NCBI GenBank assembly: GCA_023014485.1
Contig: JAJOZX010003215.1
Span: 1-64,000 of the forward strand
Length of the DNA: 64,000 nt
Source of the DNA: Bathynomus jamesi
Taxonomy: Eukaryota; Arthropoda; Malacostraca; Isopoda; Cirolanidae
Direction: 5' to 3'
The notes below the pieces were generated by a model, which did not search any database, was not told the DNA's origin, and saw only the letters and a program-made list of their open reading frames with translations. Position 1 is the stretch's first letter, and every line of letters begins with the position of its first letter. A program made the translations under genes and the position numbers. Shown here piece after piece: positions 22,919 to 32,488 of the stretch.

Positions 22919-23063
22919 TTTCGTTATTTCCCCGTTTAAACTTGTAATAACTCGTTCTTATAGGCGTATGCGTCCGTCCCCAACTCTTACTACAAGTAGT
23001 GAAGTGAGAGTCCCATCTTTGAAAAACTTGAAACGCGACCCTAAATGCTGAAATGTCTTGCAG

Positions 23064-23300
23064 GTGTTCACCCCTTCGCATCGCTATTTCTGCGAACCTT
23101 TCGAAAGAACCAACACAGACTTTATTTGTAAAGTCTGCGGACGGGCTTTCCACGGCATTCAGAGAAAGCGGAATCTGGAAAGACACATGCTAATCCACCA
23201 CGATCAGAGGCCGTACTCGTGTCCCCATTGTAATTACACTGGGAGGCAGAAGCATCATGTTAAATCGCATGTTTTCAGAATTCACCCAGAAATGGTGTAA
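23064..23300 (+). CDS. ZF15: terminal zinc-finger exon, GIQRKRN class
   Basis: A 78-residue exon after gaaatgtcttgcag, phase 0, the first after the 13-kb desert. Leader rich in Phe and Thr, finger 1 CKVCGRAFHGIQRKRNLERH with a 15-residue loop in which GIQRKRN replaces GRNRxQN. The linker is HHDQRP, then finger 2 CPHCNYTGRQKHHVKSH with H-x4-H and a two-residue tail. The finger 2 style (YTxRQxxHVKSH) is shared with ZF12, linking this exon to the first cluster. Confidence 0.86.
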   Translation: MFTPSHRYFCEPFERTNTDFICKVCGRAFHGIQRKRNLERHMLIHHDQRPYSCPHCNYTGRQKHHVKSHVFRIHPEMV

Positions 23301-24010
23301 ACTACGTATGTCTCGTACGATACTTGTGAAGTGACGATGTAACGGTCAGATGGTACCTGCCAGAATCGTGTGTGTGTGTGTGGGATATGTTAATTTGTGT
23401 TGGCTAGTCTGTAGTCAGAAAAAATAACATTCCACGGTCATGATGCGGGAAGATACTGCACAATACATTAAAACAATATTCTCTCTACGAATTTTCTATA
23501 ACATCATGATTTTTTTCTTTTCTGCCATCTCGGAAGATAAACACTGATAACATGAAGTAGTTGTAGTATATATGTATATATATAATAATAATAATTACTG
23601 CCTAAATTTTACTTTTTGCCGTGAAGTAAGGTCATAATAAATGTATCGTAGTAATTTTCCGGAAGTGTACCATTAAACGTGGAATAGATAGATTTGTTTT
23701 ATAGATAGATATAAGACTATCAATTAGATTATCTGAGGTTTGCACTGTGTAGTTCCCCCCTTTATCTAGAAACTAGAAATGAGAGAGCCGTTTAATAAGA
23801 CTTAACGTACGTTATTCACGTCATAAAACATTTCAATTTTATAGTTAGATTTTTGTTTGATTTTCTTCAGAAATAAAGACAATATATGAAGGAAAAGAAA
23901 AAAGATCCCAAAATACATTCCATTCCAGGATGAAACATACGCAAATTCGTTATAAGATTCATTCGTTCTATAAGATCCATTCCACTGAACGTGTCGTATA
24001 TGTGTTGCAG

Positions 24011-24406
24011 GATGGGATTGTTGTGCCTGTAACATATAGACGAGGTAGGAGACAGAGGGAAGAGGATCCAACATCCTCCACCATGTTTCACTCACAACAT
24101 CCACTACAAGAACAATCGAACATCCACACGCACCGAGAACAACAACAACAGCATTCCGGAGCGAATTCGGATGGCAGAGCTGATGTGAACGCCAAATGTG
24201 GCATTTGCGGTCGCACTTTTCACGGTATTAGACAAAAGAGAAATCTGAGAAGACACATGATGCTCCACAGGGGCGAAAAACCATTCGCTTGTAGCTACTG
24301 CCCCTATCGTAGCAACCAAAAGAGTAATCTCAAAAATCATTTTTATGCCGTTCACGTGCCCAAAGATATTTTGAGAGCTAATCAAGAAGAGTTTAACCCG
24401 AGATAA
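24011..24406 (+). CDS. ZF16: terminal zinc-finger exon with 68-residue leader
   Basis: The longest exon of the set, 131 residues, after tcgtatatgtgttgcag in phase 0. The leader is low-complexity: an Arg-rich segment, then Ser, His and Gln (HREQQQQHSG), likely disordered. Finger 1 is CGICGRTFHGIRQKRNLRRH (15-residue loop), linker HRGEKP, finger 2 CSYCPYRSNQKSNLKNH with H-x4-H, and a 17-residue tail. Its closest relative is ZF15, next to it. Long (AT)n follows within 12 bases of the stop, so any 3' UTR must run through that tract. Confidence 0.86.
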   Translation, partial: DGIVVPVTYRRGRRQREEDPTSSTMFHSQHPLQEQSNIHTHREQQQQHSGANSDGRADVNAKCGICGRTFHGIRQKRNLRRHMMLHRGEKPFACSYCPYRSNQKSNLKNHFYAVHVPKDILRANQEEFNPR

Positions 24407-24413
24407 ACGCATG

Positions 24414-24415
<2 letters not shown>

Positions 24416-24491
<76 letters not shown>
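24416..24491. repeat. (AT)n microsatellite
   Basis: An almost pure (AT)n tract of about 76 bases between the ZF16 stop and a DNA transposon. Confidence 0.95.
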
Positions 24492-24495
<4 letters not shown>

Positions 24496-26366
24496 TGTGG
24501 ACCAAAAAAATGAAGGTTTAAAAATCTTTGTTCCACATGAGTAATGTTATTCCTTTTGCTTACCTTAATCAAATTACAAAATTTGAAACCTCTACGTCAA
24601 GTTTTAGGGGTCCCGAGAAAATTGCATTTTTCCTTTTAATGCTGAAAAAATTAGTTTTTCCTCATTTTCATAAGTTCTGCTTTATTTTTGTTGGAAATTC
24701 TTTACGATTCTTGAAAACTGTTTTGAGCAGGTATTGTTTGTCCTCTTCTTTAGTTGTCACTGCTTGATTAAATTTTTCAATCACTGCAACACCCCGCTCA
24801 GCTGTGTCATTTGTCACTCTAAGGGCACGAACTCTAGCACAGCCTCTTTGGTACTCAGGATCTATTCCCCATGTTGATGCAGAATTTTCAGTGAAGAGAG
24901 AATTGAGATGTAGAGCATCAAAAAGAGATTTAGTCCTTGAAGTAACAAAATCAGAAATCCTTTTTTCTTTAAAAGAAGCTAGGGTTACCTTTGCTTCTAA
25001 ACGTTTCAGTCCCTTATTTCTTGGAGGCATTTTGATATTATTTCGCATTTGCTCCTTTTCTTCAAGGGATATGCTTTTGTCAAAGAAGCTTAATCCAACA
25101 AGTGTTTCTGAGAGGTACCACAGATGTCGTTTAATGGCATTTTGGGCTTGCTTGATAACACTTGATATCAAAGAATTTTCCTCCATTATTGCAAGATCTT
25201 GCAAAAATTTAAGATCAACATTTGGGGCTTCCTCTGGTTGAGAAGCTTTTGCCCAAGATTTTGCGTATACCAATGCAACAAATAAACAAATTTCTGTTAT
25301 TGCATCAAGTTCTTTTTAGTCATCTTAAATTGATTTTGGAGAAGAAAAAGCTTAAATGCATAAATTCCTTTTGCCATCCATCTTGCATGATGGTACCCTC
25401 CAGGTCTCTTCAAGGGAGTATTAGAAATGCTTTCTTCTCCAAAAAACAAGAGAACAAGTTGAAAAAATTCTTTATAATCATCTCTTGGCTGTTTAGAGTT
25501 GAGTGCCTCCTTCATGATTAAGACTGTTTGATTTTTTAAATCTTGAACTCTTTCAAGAATTTCAGCCTTAATTTCATCTTTAAACATAGCTTCTTCAATA
25601 CGGCATTTTTCCTCGGGCCTTTTTCTGTTTTTCATCAATTTATCATAACAGCTTATTAAAGAGTCAATCTTTCGGATGGCACTGTCTCTACGCATTGTAG
25701 GAATCTTGGCTTTCTCCCAGTAGGTCATCACTTCATCTAAGCAAAGATTAATGGATCTTCTTCGTCCCAATTTTTCCTCTTTTTGATGGAAGAAATATGT
25801 TTGCAAAACTTGCAGTTTTGTAGGTAAGCGGCAACAAAGTATATCTATTTAAATGGCCAATGAGCCAAACTTTAGTTTTAGAACGAGTAGCCATTTTTAG
25901 TTTAAAAAATTAAATTTCTGAAATAGTAAAATAAACCAGTTAAATTAGGAGATAAAAAGGATAACTAAAAGGTTCAAGCCAATTAGGCAAAGCCTTTAAT
26001 TTAGAGTTGACCAATTAAGGATAATATATTTTATCCAAAATTTTTGTTTTCCTTATTAATAATTTTCTCTGAAATAACGATCTAAGATTGTTTTTGTACT
26101 CTATTAACACCAAAAATTTCTTAAATAAGAAGAAATTTTTTCATAAGTTGCAACTCAAGAGTTGAGTTGATCATTGATGTTCTAAGTGCGCCTATTCATT
26201 CATTGGAAAATTTTTATAAGTCATTAAATCTCGGGACCCCTAAATATTCTCATATTTGACCAAAATTTTGCTGACATGTCTATCTGGTCCAAAGGAACAA
26301 GGGCATTAATGTGGAACAAGGATTTCTTCAACTTTATAATTTACCCCCCATTTTGGTCCACACTAA
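24492..26366 (-). mobile_element. Unclassified DNA transposon with TTAGTGTGGACC ends
   Basis: Inverted ends TTAGTGTGGACCAAAA and TTTTGGTCCACACTAA enclose 1.9 kb, flanked by (TA)n. Two minus-strand frames, 25297-25806 and 24668-25273, look like consecutive parts of one protein broken by a frameshift or stop. The first contains GGYHHARWMAKGIYAFKLF. The second contains HLWYLSETLVGLSFFD and ends with NDTAERGVAVIEKFNQA. I recall similar segments in uncharacterised invertebrate proteins but cannot name a family, and no DDE triad is assigned. The presumed N-terminus beyond 25806 is lost or noisy. Confidence 0.65.
24668..25806 (-). pseudogene. Broken transposase-like gene of the 24.5-kb element
   Basis: The upstream part (169 codons, ending QFKMTKKNLMQ) and the downstream part (201 codons, starting MVYAKSWAKASQ) are separated by about 23 bases and lie in different frames. 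Read together they give roughly 370 residues with alternating charged helices and conserved-looking HARWMAK and HLWYLSETL motifs. No signal peptide, membrane segment or zinc-binding motif is seen. Location between intact inverted ends says it is the element's own protein; its function is inferred only from that position. Confidence 0.55.
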
Positions 26367-26835
26367 TAAATATATATATATTCACCATCTAATTTTGTAG
26401 TCTTGTATTCATTTGATGTATATATTATTGTCTTTAAATTTGTTTAATTTATTTGAATTTTTATAGTATTTTATAAGTACATATAATCCGTTATTAAAAA
26501 AGAAGTGTTACATTTCATCATTTCAAGTAATTAAAGTCACAGGGAATCGATTTATTGTTGAAAATATCTATACTCGTTTACAGTTTATATTGAAATTTTG
26601 GTCGTGTGACGGAGGATATCGCATGACCACGACGTAGTTCTTATTTGTAGAACGTAGTCGTCATTGTATTTTATATAATTGGCGTGCCCGAAATTATTAT
26701 TAACAATAAATCTTGTACACTTTGCTTTGTATATTTTGGTCCTTGCGTCGTGTTTAGGTTTGATTTTGGTCCTGCAACTATCCATACTAGAATTTCACAT
26801 CAGATGTAGGGAGAGAAGGTGGTGGTGGTGGTGGT
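26367..26835. other. AT-rich spacer
   Basis: A short (AT)n tract next to the transposon, then AT-rich sequence with no recognised feature. Confidence 0.6.
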
Positions 26836-26938
26836 AGCTGGTTCTCAACTGGAGTGGTACCAAATTTCATGAAAGACGAACAGCTGCTCCTGGGGTGCCT
26901 TGAGCGAGAAAAGGTTGGGAACCACTGGTATAAGTACT
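26836..26938. mobile_element. Small hAT-type MITE, AACCACTGG ends
   Basis: Ends ctggttctcaactggag and aaaggttgggaaccactgg are imperfect inverted copies, about 100 bp apart. The motif matches the common hAT end CAGTGGTTCYCAACC. Non-coding. Confidence 0.6.
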
Positions 26939-27186
26939 CGATAGGTTGAAGTACAAGTCATGTTTATACATTGGGTAGATAAATATTGCGTGTAATCGGT
27001 ATTCGTTTGGTAACATTTGTTTACATTGTATTATTTTAACATAACATTAACCGATAAACTTAATTAAAATATATAAACTCTTAAATTTTAGCCTGCGTAC
27101 TGAATTTGCGTAAACACGTAGGCAATACGGTACCCTTATTACGATGTATTTTAAATGCTTGGTGGTATGTGTGTGTATGTATGTAT

Positions 27187-27671
27187 TAGTGGTGGACCGG
27201 ATGTCAGTTTTTCAACATCTGCGGATGCGGATTTTTAATTTCAATATCCGCGGATGCGGATATTTAATCTATCAATATAATATAGAATTATGAATATATG
27301 ACAATTTTTCAAATTTGGTAATATTACTATTATGGCAGACAATGCATAAGAATTAAAATTAATATTAATGTTTTCATTATGATAAAAATAACTTTCTCAA
27401 GAGTTTCAGCCACAGAAAATTCAATGAAACAAGTTTCATTCAATTTTCTGTGTTACCAGTATTTATTTATATTTTGAGGTTTATATATTTGTTTGTTCAT
27501 TAATAATTAATACTTTACATGAAATGTGCATGACTGGGCCTTATAAGTTACTTTATAAGCTAATTTAATTGTATATTGCATAATTTATTAGAGGTAATAT
27601 CCGCATAACATCCGCAGTCAGAAGCGCGGATGTTAAAAATGATGCCGATGCGGATATCCGGTCCACCACTA
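27187..27671. mobile_element. hAT-like MITE, TAGTGGTGGAC family, copy 3
   Basis: About 485 bp with TAGTGGTGGACCGGATGTC and ATATCCGGTCCACCACTA ends, in the opposite orientation to the copies at 5350 and 11492. Interior repeats of atccgcggatgcgg and the same internal palindrome are kept. Confidence 0.82.
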
Positions 27672-27923
27672 GTATGTATGTATGTACGTACGAGAGAGTA
27701 AATGATAACATTTACGTACGAAATACTTTCCGAAAAGAGAAAAGCTCACAAATTTTGGGTCGGCAAATGGAAAATCGTAAAATATCAATAATATCCTAAC
27801 TGAAAAAGTTATTGTTAACTGATGGAATAAAGATTAATTTTTGACTAAAGTTGGATACAGTTTCATGTGTCACGAAATTATTTGTGGAAAGCTTTCAACA
27901 GCTGTCTTGGTCTGCTTTTGCAG

Positions 27924-28292
27924 GCCGACTCCTCATCCGGGCGGAGGAACGAAGAGGAACCGAGCGCTTGGTGTCATTTCTGCGGCAAGGGGTTCGTTGG
28001 TTATTACGCCAAGTACAACCTCAAGAGACATTTCCTCATACATAAAGGGGAGAGGCCTTTCGCCTGCTCGCTGTGCTCTTATCGGTCCAACCAAAAGGTT
28101 CACGTAACGACACACTTGGAGCGTATACACAAAATTTCTCAATTAGTCGACCGACCAGCCGAAGGGAATGATATGGAAAGCCCCGCTGTAAAGGCTATAA
28201 AAAGAGTTGTACGAGAAAATGCTTCAACAATATTAACGTGTAATGACAGCATTATTAATAATAACGTCGATATAAAACAGCATCCGGAGTAA
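27924..28292 (+). CDS. ZF17: terminal zinc-finger exon, KYNLKRH class, long tail
   Basis: A 122-residue exon after cttggtctgcttttgcag, phase 0. Leader ADSSSGRRNEEEPSAW, finger 1 CHFCGKGFVGYYAKYNLKRH with a 15-residue loop, linker HKGERP, finger 2 CSLCSYRSNQKVHVTTH with H-x4-H. A tail of about 54 residues follows; it is polar, with an Asn run, and has no recognisable domain. The part from finger 1's His-rich end to beyond the 3' end is duplicated downstream at 28677-29246. Confidence 0.86.
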   Translation, partial: ADSSSGRRNEEEPSAWCHFCGKGFVGYYAKYNLKRHFLIHKGERPFACSLCSYRSNQKVHVTTHLERIHKISQLVDRPAEGNDMESPAVKAIKRVVRENASTILTCNDSIINNNVDIKQHPE

Positions 28293-28598
28293 CAGAAACC
28301 TCGATAAGCGGTTTAATTAATTTCCCGTCTGGGATTGATGGAAATATGTTTTTAAAAAGATAATATGATTTAAGGTGAAATAGTAAACTAATTTCGTTTT
28401 GTGATTCTATCGTCTCGTAAACATTTTTGCGAATGTCGGGAATAAACATCGTCACTGACGTTGAAATGTTACAATCCCGTTATTACTGAATTTATGACGG
28501 TTAAAACACGTCACTGAAAAAAAATTGATACGGAATTTTTACTTTCGAAATTATTGTATCTATTTTATGACGATATCTTAGGCAGTTGTACATTTCAT

Positions 28599-28610
28599 AT
28601 ATATATATAT

Positions 28611-28676
<66 letters not shown>
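28599..28676. repeat. (AT)n microsatellite between the duplicated ZF17 halves
   Basis: An (AT)n tract of about 75 bases with one interruption near its start. Confidence 0.95.
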
Positions 28677-28680
<4 letters not shown>

Positions 28681-29239
28681 TTCCTCATACATAAAGGGGA
28701 GAGGCCTTTCGCCTGCTCGCTGTGCTCTTATCGGTCCAACCAAAAGGTTCACGTAACGACACACTTGGAGCGTATACACAAAATTTCTCAATTAGTCGAC
28801 CGACCAGCCGAAGGGAATGATATGGAAAGCCCCGCTGTAAAGGCTATAAAAGAGTTGTACGAGAAAATGCTTCAACAATATTAACGTGTAATGACAGCAT
28901 TATTAATAATAACGTCGATATAAAACAGCATCCGGAGTAACAGAAACCTCGATAAGCGGTTTAATTAATTTCCCGTCTGGGATTGATGGAAATATGTTTT
29001 TAAAAAGATAATATGATTTAAGGTGAAATAGTAAACTAATTTCGTTTTGTGATTCTATCGTCTCGTAAACATTTTTGCGAATGTCGGGAATAAACATCGT
29101 CACTGACGTTGAAATGTTACAATCCCGTTATTACTGAATTTATGACGGTTAAAACACGTCACTGAAAAAAAATTGATACGGAATTTTTACTTTCGAAATT
29201 ATTGTATCTATTTTATGACGATATCTTAGGCAGTTGTAC

Positions 29240-29246
<7 letters not shown>
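28677..29246 (+). pseudogene. Tandem partial copy of ZF17 (finger 2 and 3' end)
   Basis: About 570 bases repeat 28028-28598 almost exactly. The copy begins inside the finger 1 His segment, so it has no acceptor, leader or first finger. It contains the whole of finger 2 and the tail. One A is missing from an A-run in the tail (ctataaaagag against ctataaaaagag), which shifts the frame. Near-identity points to a very recent duplication or to a false duplication in the assembly, with (AT)n on both sides as the likely breakpoint. Confidence 0.85.

Positions 29247-29300
<54 letters not shown>
29247..29300. repeat. (AT)n microsatellite
   Basis: An (AT)n tract ends the duplicated block, mirroring the one before it. 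Confidence 0.95.
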
Positions 29301-29307
<7 letters not shown>

Positions 29308-29895
29308 TATATTCCTCAATACACGTGTTGAATGTGTTCATCAAACTGAAATGTGTGTGTTGCGCACGTTGACACAAATTTTAAGAAAAGTGTAGTAATA
29401 ATGATCGAGTTTTTCATGGTATTAGGTCTTGGCATTTTATAGTTTGTGAGAAAATAGCTCAACAATTATGAATTTATTCCACTTAACCCTTTAAGGACTG
29501 AAGGTACAAATTGCTAACGTTTCAAATACGAGCACTCATAACTCAATCCTACAAAAAGTTCAGGGCTTAAAGGGTTAAGTCTTGCTGGTCCATCCTGAAG
29601 ATCAGCGTTAAGACTATTAATATGAAAATGGAAATATTGATATTGTAAGTCAAGAAGCATCATTTATAATGGAAATGTAAGTGAACAAACATACATTTCT
29701 GATTGAATTAAACAAAGAGGAAATTCTCTTAATATCTGCGGATCGAACTTATTCGTTTGATGATTATGGGATTACTTTGAGTAATTTTTTTTATTGTTAT
29801 TTTATTGATTTGTTTGTAGTTTTATTAGTCTTTAATTTGCATTTGATGGTAGAGAGAGAAAGAGAGAGAGATTGAAGCTACCATGCATCTTTCAG
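29301..29895. other. Spacer with GA tract before ZF18
   Basis: AT-rich spacer with a short (GA)n stretch at 29851-29872 next to the ZF18 polypyrimidine tract. A small inverted pair (taaccctttaag and cttaaagggtta) lies at 29484-29578. No gene seen. Confidence 0.6.
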
Positions 29896-30207
29896 GTGGA
29901 GTCATGGTCGTCCCATTACCATGAGAGAGACTCATCGCAAGCTACTACTTCCGACCAACGTTTCTATTCCACCTTATTGCAGCGGTCAGTTTGCAAGGAA
30001 TGTGGTAAAATGTTCCACGGCAGTTACTCGAAGTACAATCTAAAGAAGCACATGACCATTCATTTGGGGTTAAAGCCCTTCCCATGCCCCTTATGCATCA
30101 AGTCGTTCAATCAAAAGGTCTCGATGAAAAAGCATTTGATGGCTGTTCATAATAGCAAGTATAATGAGTTCAGTGCAGAACGCTTTGCTGCCTCAGATCA
30201 AGCGTAA
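29896..30207 (+). CDS. ZF18: terminal zinc-finger exon, KYNLKKH class
   Basis: A 103-residue exon after taccatgcatctttcag, phase 0. The leader (about 35 residues) is Ser- and Gln-rich. Finger 1 is CKECGKMFHGSYSKYNLKKH (15-residue loop), linker HLGLKP, finger 2 CPLCIKSFNQKVSMKKH with H-x4-H. Finger 2 has the KSFNQK form shared with ZF26 rather than the PYRA form, so it bridges to the next cluster. An AATAAA lies three bases past the stop (30210-30215), a plausible poly(A) signal of its own. Confidence 0.87.
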   Translation: MESWSSHYHERDSSQATTSDQRFYSTLLQRSVCKECGKMFHGSYSKYNLKKHMTIHLGLKPFPCPLCIKSFNQKVSMKKHLMAVHNSKYNEFSAERFAASDQA

Positions 30208-30209
30208 TA

Positions 30210-30215
30210 AATAAA
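30210..30215 (+). promoter_or_regulatory. Candidate poly(A) signal for ZF18
   Basis: AATAAA begins three bases after the ZF18 stop codon. It is the last such hexamer in non-coding sequence until about 33286. Confidence 0.5.
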
Positions 30216-30282
30216 GTTAAACGTATCAACCAAACGATGTTACAAAGCATGTGTACTGAAACTTTGTTTTCCTCGTCGACAG

Positions 30283-30630
30283 GATCCCTTTCAACCGCAT
30301 TCTTCGTCACATCCACCGTCACATTTTACTTCAGTGTCGATGGCATCAATCGAGCATCAAATGACGCGTACATCCAGTCAGTGGGAGGAAGAGAGCGGAA
30401 TTGACGTGTCGCGATGTCCAATTTGCTGGAAGACTTTCAGAGGGCAAAAAAGACACAGAAACTATAACCTTAAAACACACCTGAAAATTCACGCGAACTT
30501 GAGGGAATTCCAGTGCGAGTTTTGCAAAATGAAATTTAGACAAAAAGTCCACCTCACAGTTCATTTAAGAAATAATACTTGTCGAAAGCACGCTCGTACA
30601 AATATATATCCACGGGCCGCGCACCTTTAA
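30283..30630 (+). CDS. ZF19: terminal exon, long-loop finger 1 and C2HC finger 2
   Basis: A 115-residue exon after ttttcctcgtcgacag, phase 0, the first of six with a special architecture. The leader starts DPFQPHSSSH and ends with an acidic Trp-containing stretch (QWEEESGIDVSRCPIC). Finger 1, CPICWKTFRGQKRHRNYNLK then TH, has 17 residues between Cys and His. Finger 2 begins CEFCKMKFRQKVHLTVH and closes with x5 and Cys (LRNNTC), making it C2HC. The linker HANLREF lacks the usual Gly and Pro. The same arrangement repeats in ZF20-ZF24. Confidence 0.87.
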   Translation, partial: DPFQPHSSSHPPSHFTSVSMASIEHQMTRTSSQWEEESGIDVSRCPICWKTFRGQKRHRNYNLKTHLKIHANLREFQCEFCKMKFRQKVHLTVHLRNNTCRKHARTNIYPRAAHL

Positions 30631-30741
30631 TCGTTAAATTTCAACATTTTACTTAGTTTAGGGAAGGTATTTTTACATATACTGTATGTGGAAACGAAAA
30701 TGACCTTCTGAAATTCTTTATTTTTTTTTTATCATCGGCAG

Positions 30742-31056
30742 GACTCGCACCTTCCATCCTCAACGTCATCCGTTGAATTTCGAATTTCTTACTTATCCCA
30801 CATTGATTGGGGACTGTGTGACGATGGTGATGTATCCCGCTGTCCCATCTGCCACCAGACATTCACGGGACAGAAGAGGAGCACGAGGAAATCGAATTTG
30901 AAAACGCACATGGGCATTCACTATGGAATCAAACCCTTCGAGTGTGGCATTTGTGAAACAAAATTCACGCGAAAGAGCGATCTTAAAATTCACATAAGGA
31001 ATAAAACGTGTCAGAAACGTGAATCACGCGCATGTTTGCCGTATGTGCACCATTAA
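30742..31056 (+). CDS. ZF20: terminal exon, 18-residue loop, C2HC finger 2, no internal start
   Basis: Read from the acceptor ttttatcatcggcag in phase 0; there is no Met before the fingers. It gives 104 residues. The leader DSHLPSSTSSVEF ends DWGLCDDGDVSRCPIC, the acidic Trp motif of this class. Finger 1 (CPICHQTFTGQKRSTRKSNL then KTH) has 18 residues between Cys and His, the longest in the window. Linker HYGIKP; finger 2 CGICETKFTRKSDLKIH closes with IRNKTC (C2HC). CTGAAAT lies 33 bases before the exon. Confidence 0.86.
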   Translation, partial: DSHLPSSTSSVEFRISYLSHIDWGLCDDGDVSRCPICHQTFTGQKRSTRKSNLKTHMGIHYGIKPFECGICETKFTRKSDLKIHIRNKTCQKRESRACLPYVHH

Positions 31057-31122
31057 ATTTACTTTTAAATTTATTTTAATTTTATTATTTTTTTGTTTTA
31101 AAACCTGTTTCCTTATCAACAG

Positions 31123-31449
31123 GACTTCCTTCCTCCTCGTACGACACATCCTTTGCATTTCACATCATCCGCATCTGTTGAGAGTTATATTGCTAACCTA
31201 TCGAGCATTGATTGGGAGCAGCACGATGACGGAACACACTGTCGTTGTCCCGTGTGTTTACGGACGTTCACCGGAAAGAAAGCGCAACGGAAAGCGAACC
31301 TAAAGCGACATATGGGCATTCATGTCGGTTTAAAACCTTTCGAATGCGATTATTGTCGATACAGATTTACGCGGAAAGGCGATCTTAAAATTCATTTACA
31401 GAAATCGTCCTGCGCCAAACGTGGTCTGTTTAATGTCTCTGCTAGTTAA
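31123..31449 (+). CDS. ZF21: terminal exon, 17-residue loop, C2HC finger 2
   Basis: A 108-residue exon after tttccttatcaacag, phase 0, only 66 bases after the ZF20 stop. Leader DFLPPRTTHPLHFTSS, then DWEQHDDGTHCRCPVC. Finger 1 is CPVCLRTFTGKKAQRKANLK then RH, with 17 residues in the loop; linker HVGLKP; finger 2 CDYCRYRFTRKGDLKIH closing with LQKSSC. The tail is AKRGLFNVSAS plus Lys/Arg. Finger 2 (FTRKxDLKIH) is closest to ZF20 and ZF22, supporting local duplication. Confidence 0.87.
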   Translation, partial: DFLPPRTTHPLHFTSSASVESYIANLSSIDWEQHDDGTHCRCPVCLRTFTGKKAQRKANLKRHMGIHVGLKPFECDYCRYRFTRKGDLKIHLQKSSCAKRGLFNVSAS

Positions 31450-31663
31450 TATAAGAAAAATAGACATTTAATATAAAGGCTTTTAAAACAAAATGTTCAT
31501 TCCCCAACATTAATTCTTAACATACTTCAAAACTTTGGAAATTTCTAATGTTTTAAAACCTCGGAAATGCTTTAAACCTATATAAAACTTGAAACTTTCA
31601 AAGAGAACTTTTAAACCTTAAAAAAAACAAAATCACTGAAATCCTTTATTTCCCTGTCGGCAG

Positions 31664-31960
31664 GAATTCTTTCTTAGCTCATCTTCGTCAGCGATTGTGG
31701 GTGGAGAGTCGTATTTATCCGACATCATCAGCTGGGAGCAAACGGATGATGGAACTGTATCGCGATGTCCGATCTGTTTTCGAACATTTATAGGAGTGAA
31801 ATGTAGAAGAAAATATAATTTAAAAGTACACATTGGTATTCATTATGGTCTGAAACCTTTTCAGTGCGCGTTCTGTAAAGTAAAATTCAGTCGAAAAGGT
31901 TCTCTCAAAATTCATGTGAAGAACAAATTGTGCCGACAACGCCGTCCGTATAATGAATGA
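31664..31960 (+). CDS. ZF22: terminal exon, 17-residue loop, C2HC finger 2
   Basis: A 98-residue exon after tatttccctgtcggcag, phase 0. The leader EFFLSSSSSAIVGG is followed by SWEQTDDGTVSRCPIC. Finger 1 CPICFRTFIGVKCRRKYNLK then VH has a 17-residue loop with an extra Cys inside it. Linker HYGLKP; finger 2 CAFCKVKFSRKGSLKIH closes with VKNKLC. CTGAAAT at 31636-31642 precedes the polypyrimidine tract, as in the neighbours. Ligands and frame are intact. Confidence 0.87.
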   Translation, partial: EFFLSSSSSAIVGGESYLSDIISWEQTDDGTVSRCPICFRTFIGVKCRRKYNLKVHIGIHYGLKPFQCAFCKVKFSRKGSLKIHVKNKLCRQRRPYNE

Positions 31961-32068
31961 ATGACGCGCATCGAGATTGTGAACCCTAAATTGTTTTATA
32001 GATAGAAATAAGAAAATGTTATTTAATTTGAGAAAAATACCCTGAAATTCTGTTTCCGTCGCCAACAG

Positions 32069-32371
32069 GGATTGTTCGTGCCTCCTTTTACGTCGTCCAT
32101 TGACCTTCCACTGCCCCAAGCATCATCGCTTCATCGTCTCTCCGATCAAGACAGTGCTGATAGTTGTGTGTCTCAGTGTCCCGTTTGCGGGAAAATATTT
32201 GCGGGAAAAGCCAGGCATAGGAAATTTACCATAAAGAGGCACATGGATATCCACACGAGTCGGAAAGCATTCCAATGTAATAAATGTTACGCGAGATTCA
32301 GGCAGAAAGGCAATCTTAGAGTCCATTTAACGAATAATTCTTGCCATAAACGTCTTCAGCCCAATACATAA
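32069..32371 (+). CDS. ZF23: terminal exon, 17-residue loop, C2HC finger 2
   Basis: A 100-residue exon after gtttccgtcgccaacag, phase 0. The leader GLFVPPFTSSIDLP keeps the xxFxPxxSS pattern of this class but the acidic motif is looser (DQDSADSCVSQCPVC, no Trp). Finger 1 is CPVCGKIFAGKARHRKFTIK then RH (17-residue loop, Ile replacing the helix Leu). The linker HTSRKAF lacks Gly-Glu-Lys. Finger 2 CNKCYARFRQKGNLRVH closes with LTNNSC. An AATAAA occurs inside its coding sequence (32279-32284). Confidence 0.86.
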   Translation, partial: GLFVPPFTSSIDLPLPQASSLHRLSDQDSADSCVSQCPVCGKIFAGKARHRKFTIKRHMDIHTSRKAFQCNKCYARFRQKGNLRVHLTNNSCHKRLQPNT

Positions 32372-32488
32372 AAAGCGAAACTGAATAATTGTATAAAATT
32401 TGTCAAGTGTGAAAAGGTTTTTAAAAGATAATGTGGAGGTAGCGAATGATAGTTTTAAACTGAAATGGCTTATTTTTCCTGTCGGCAG

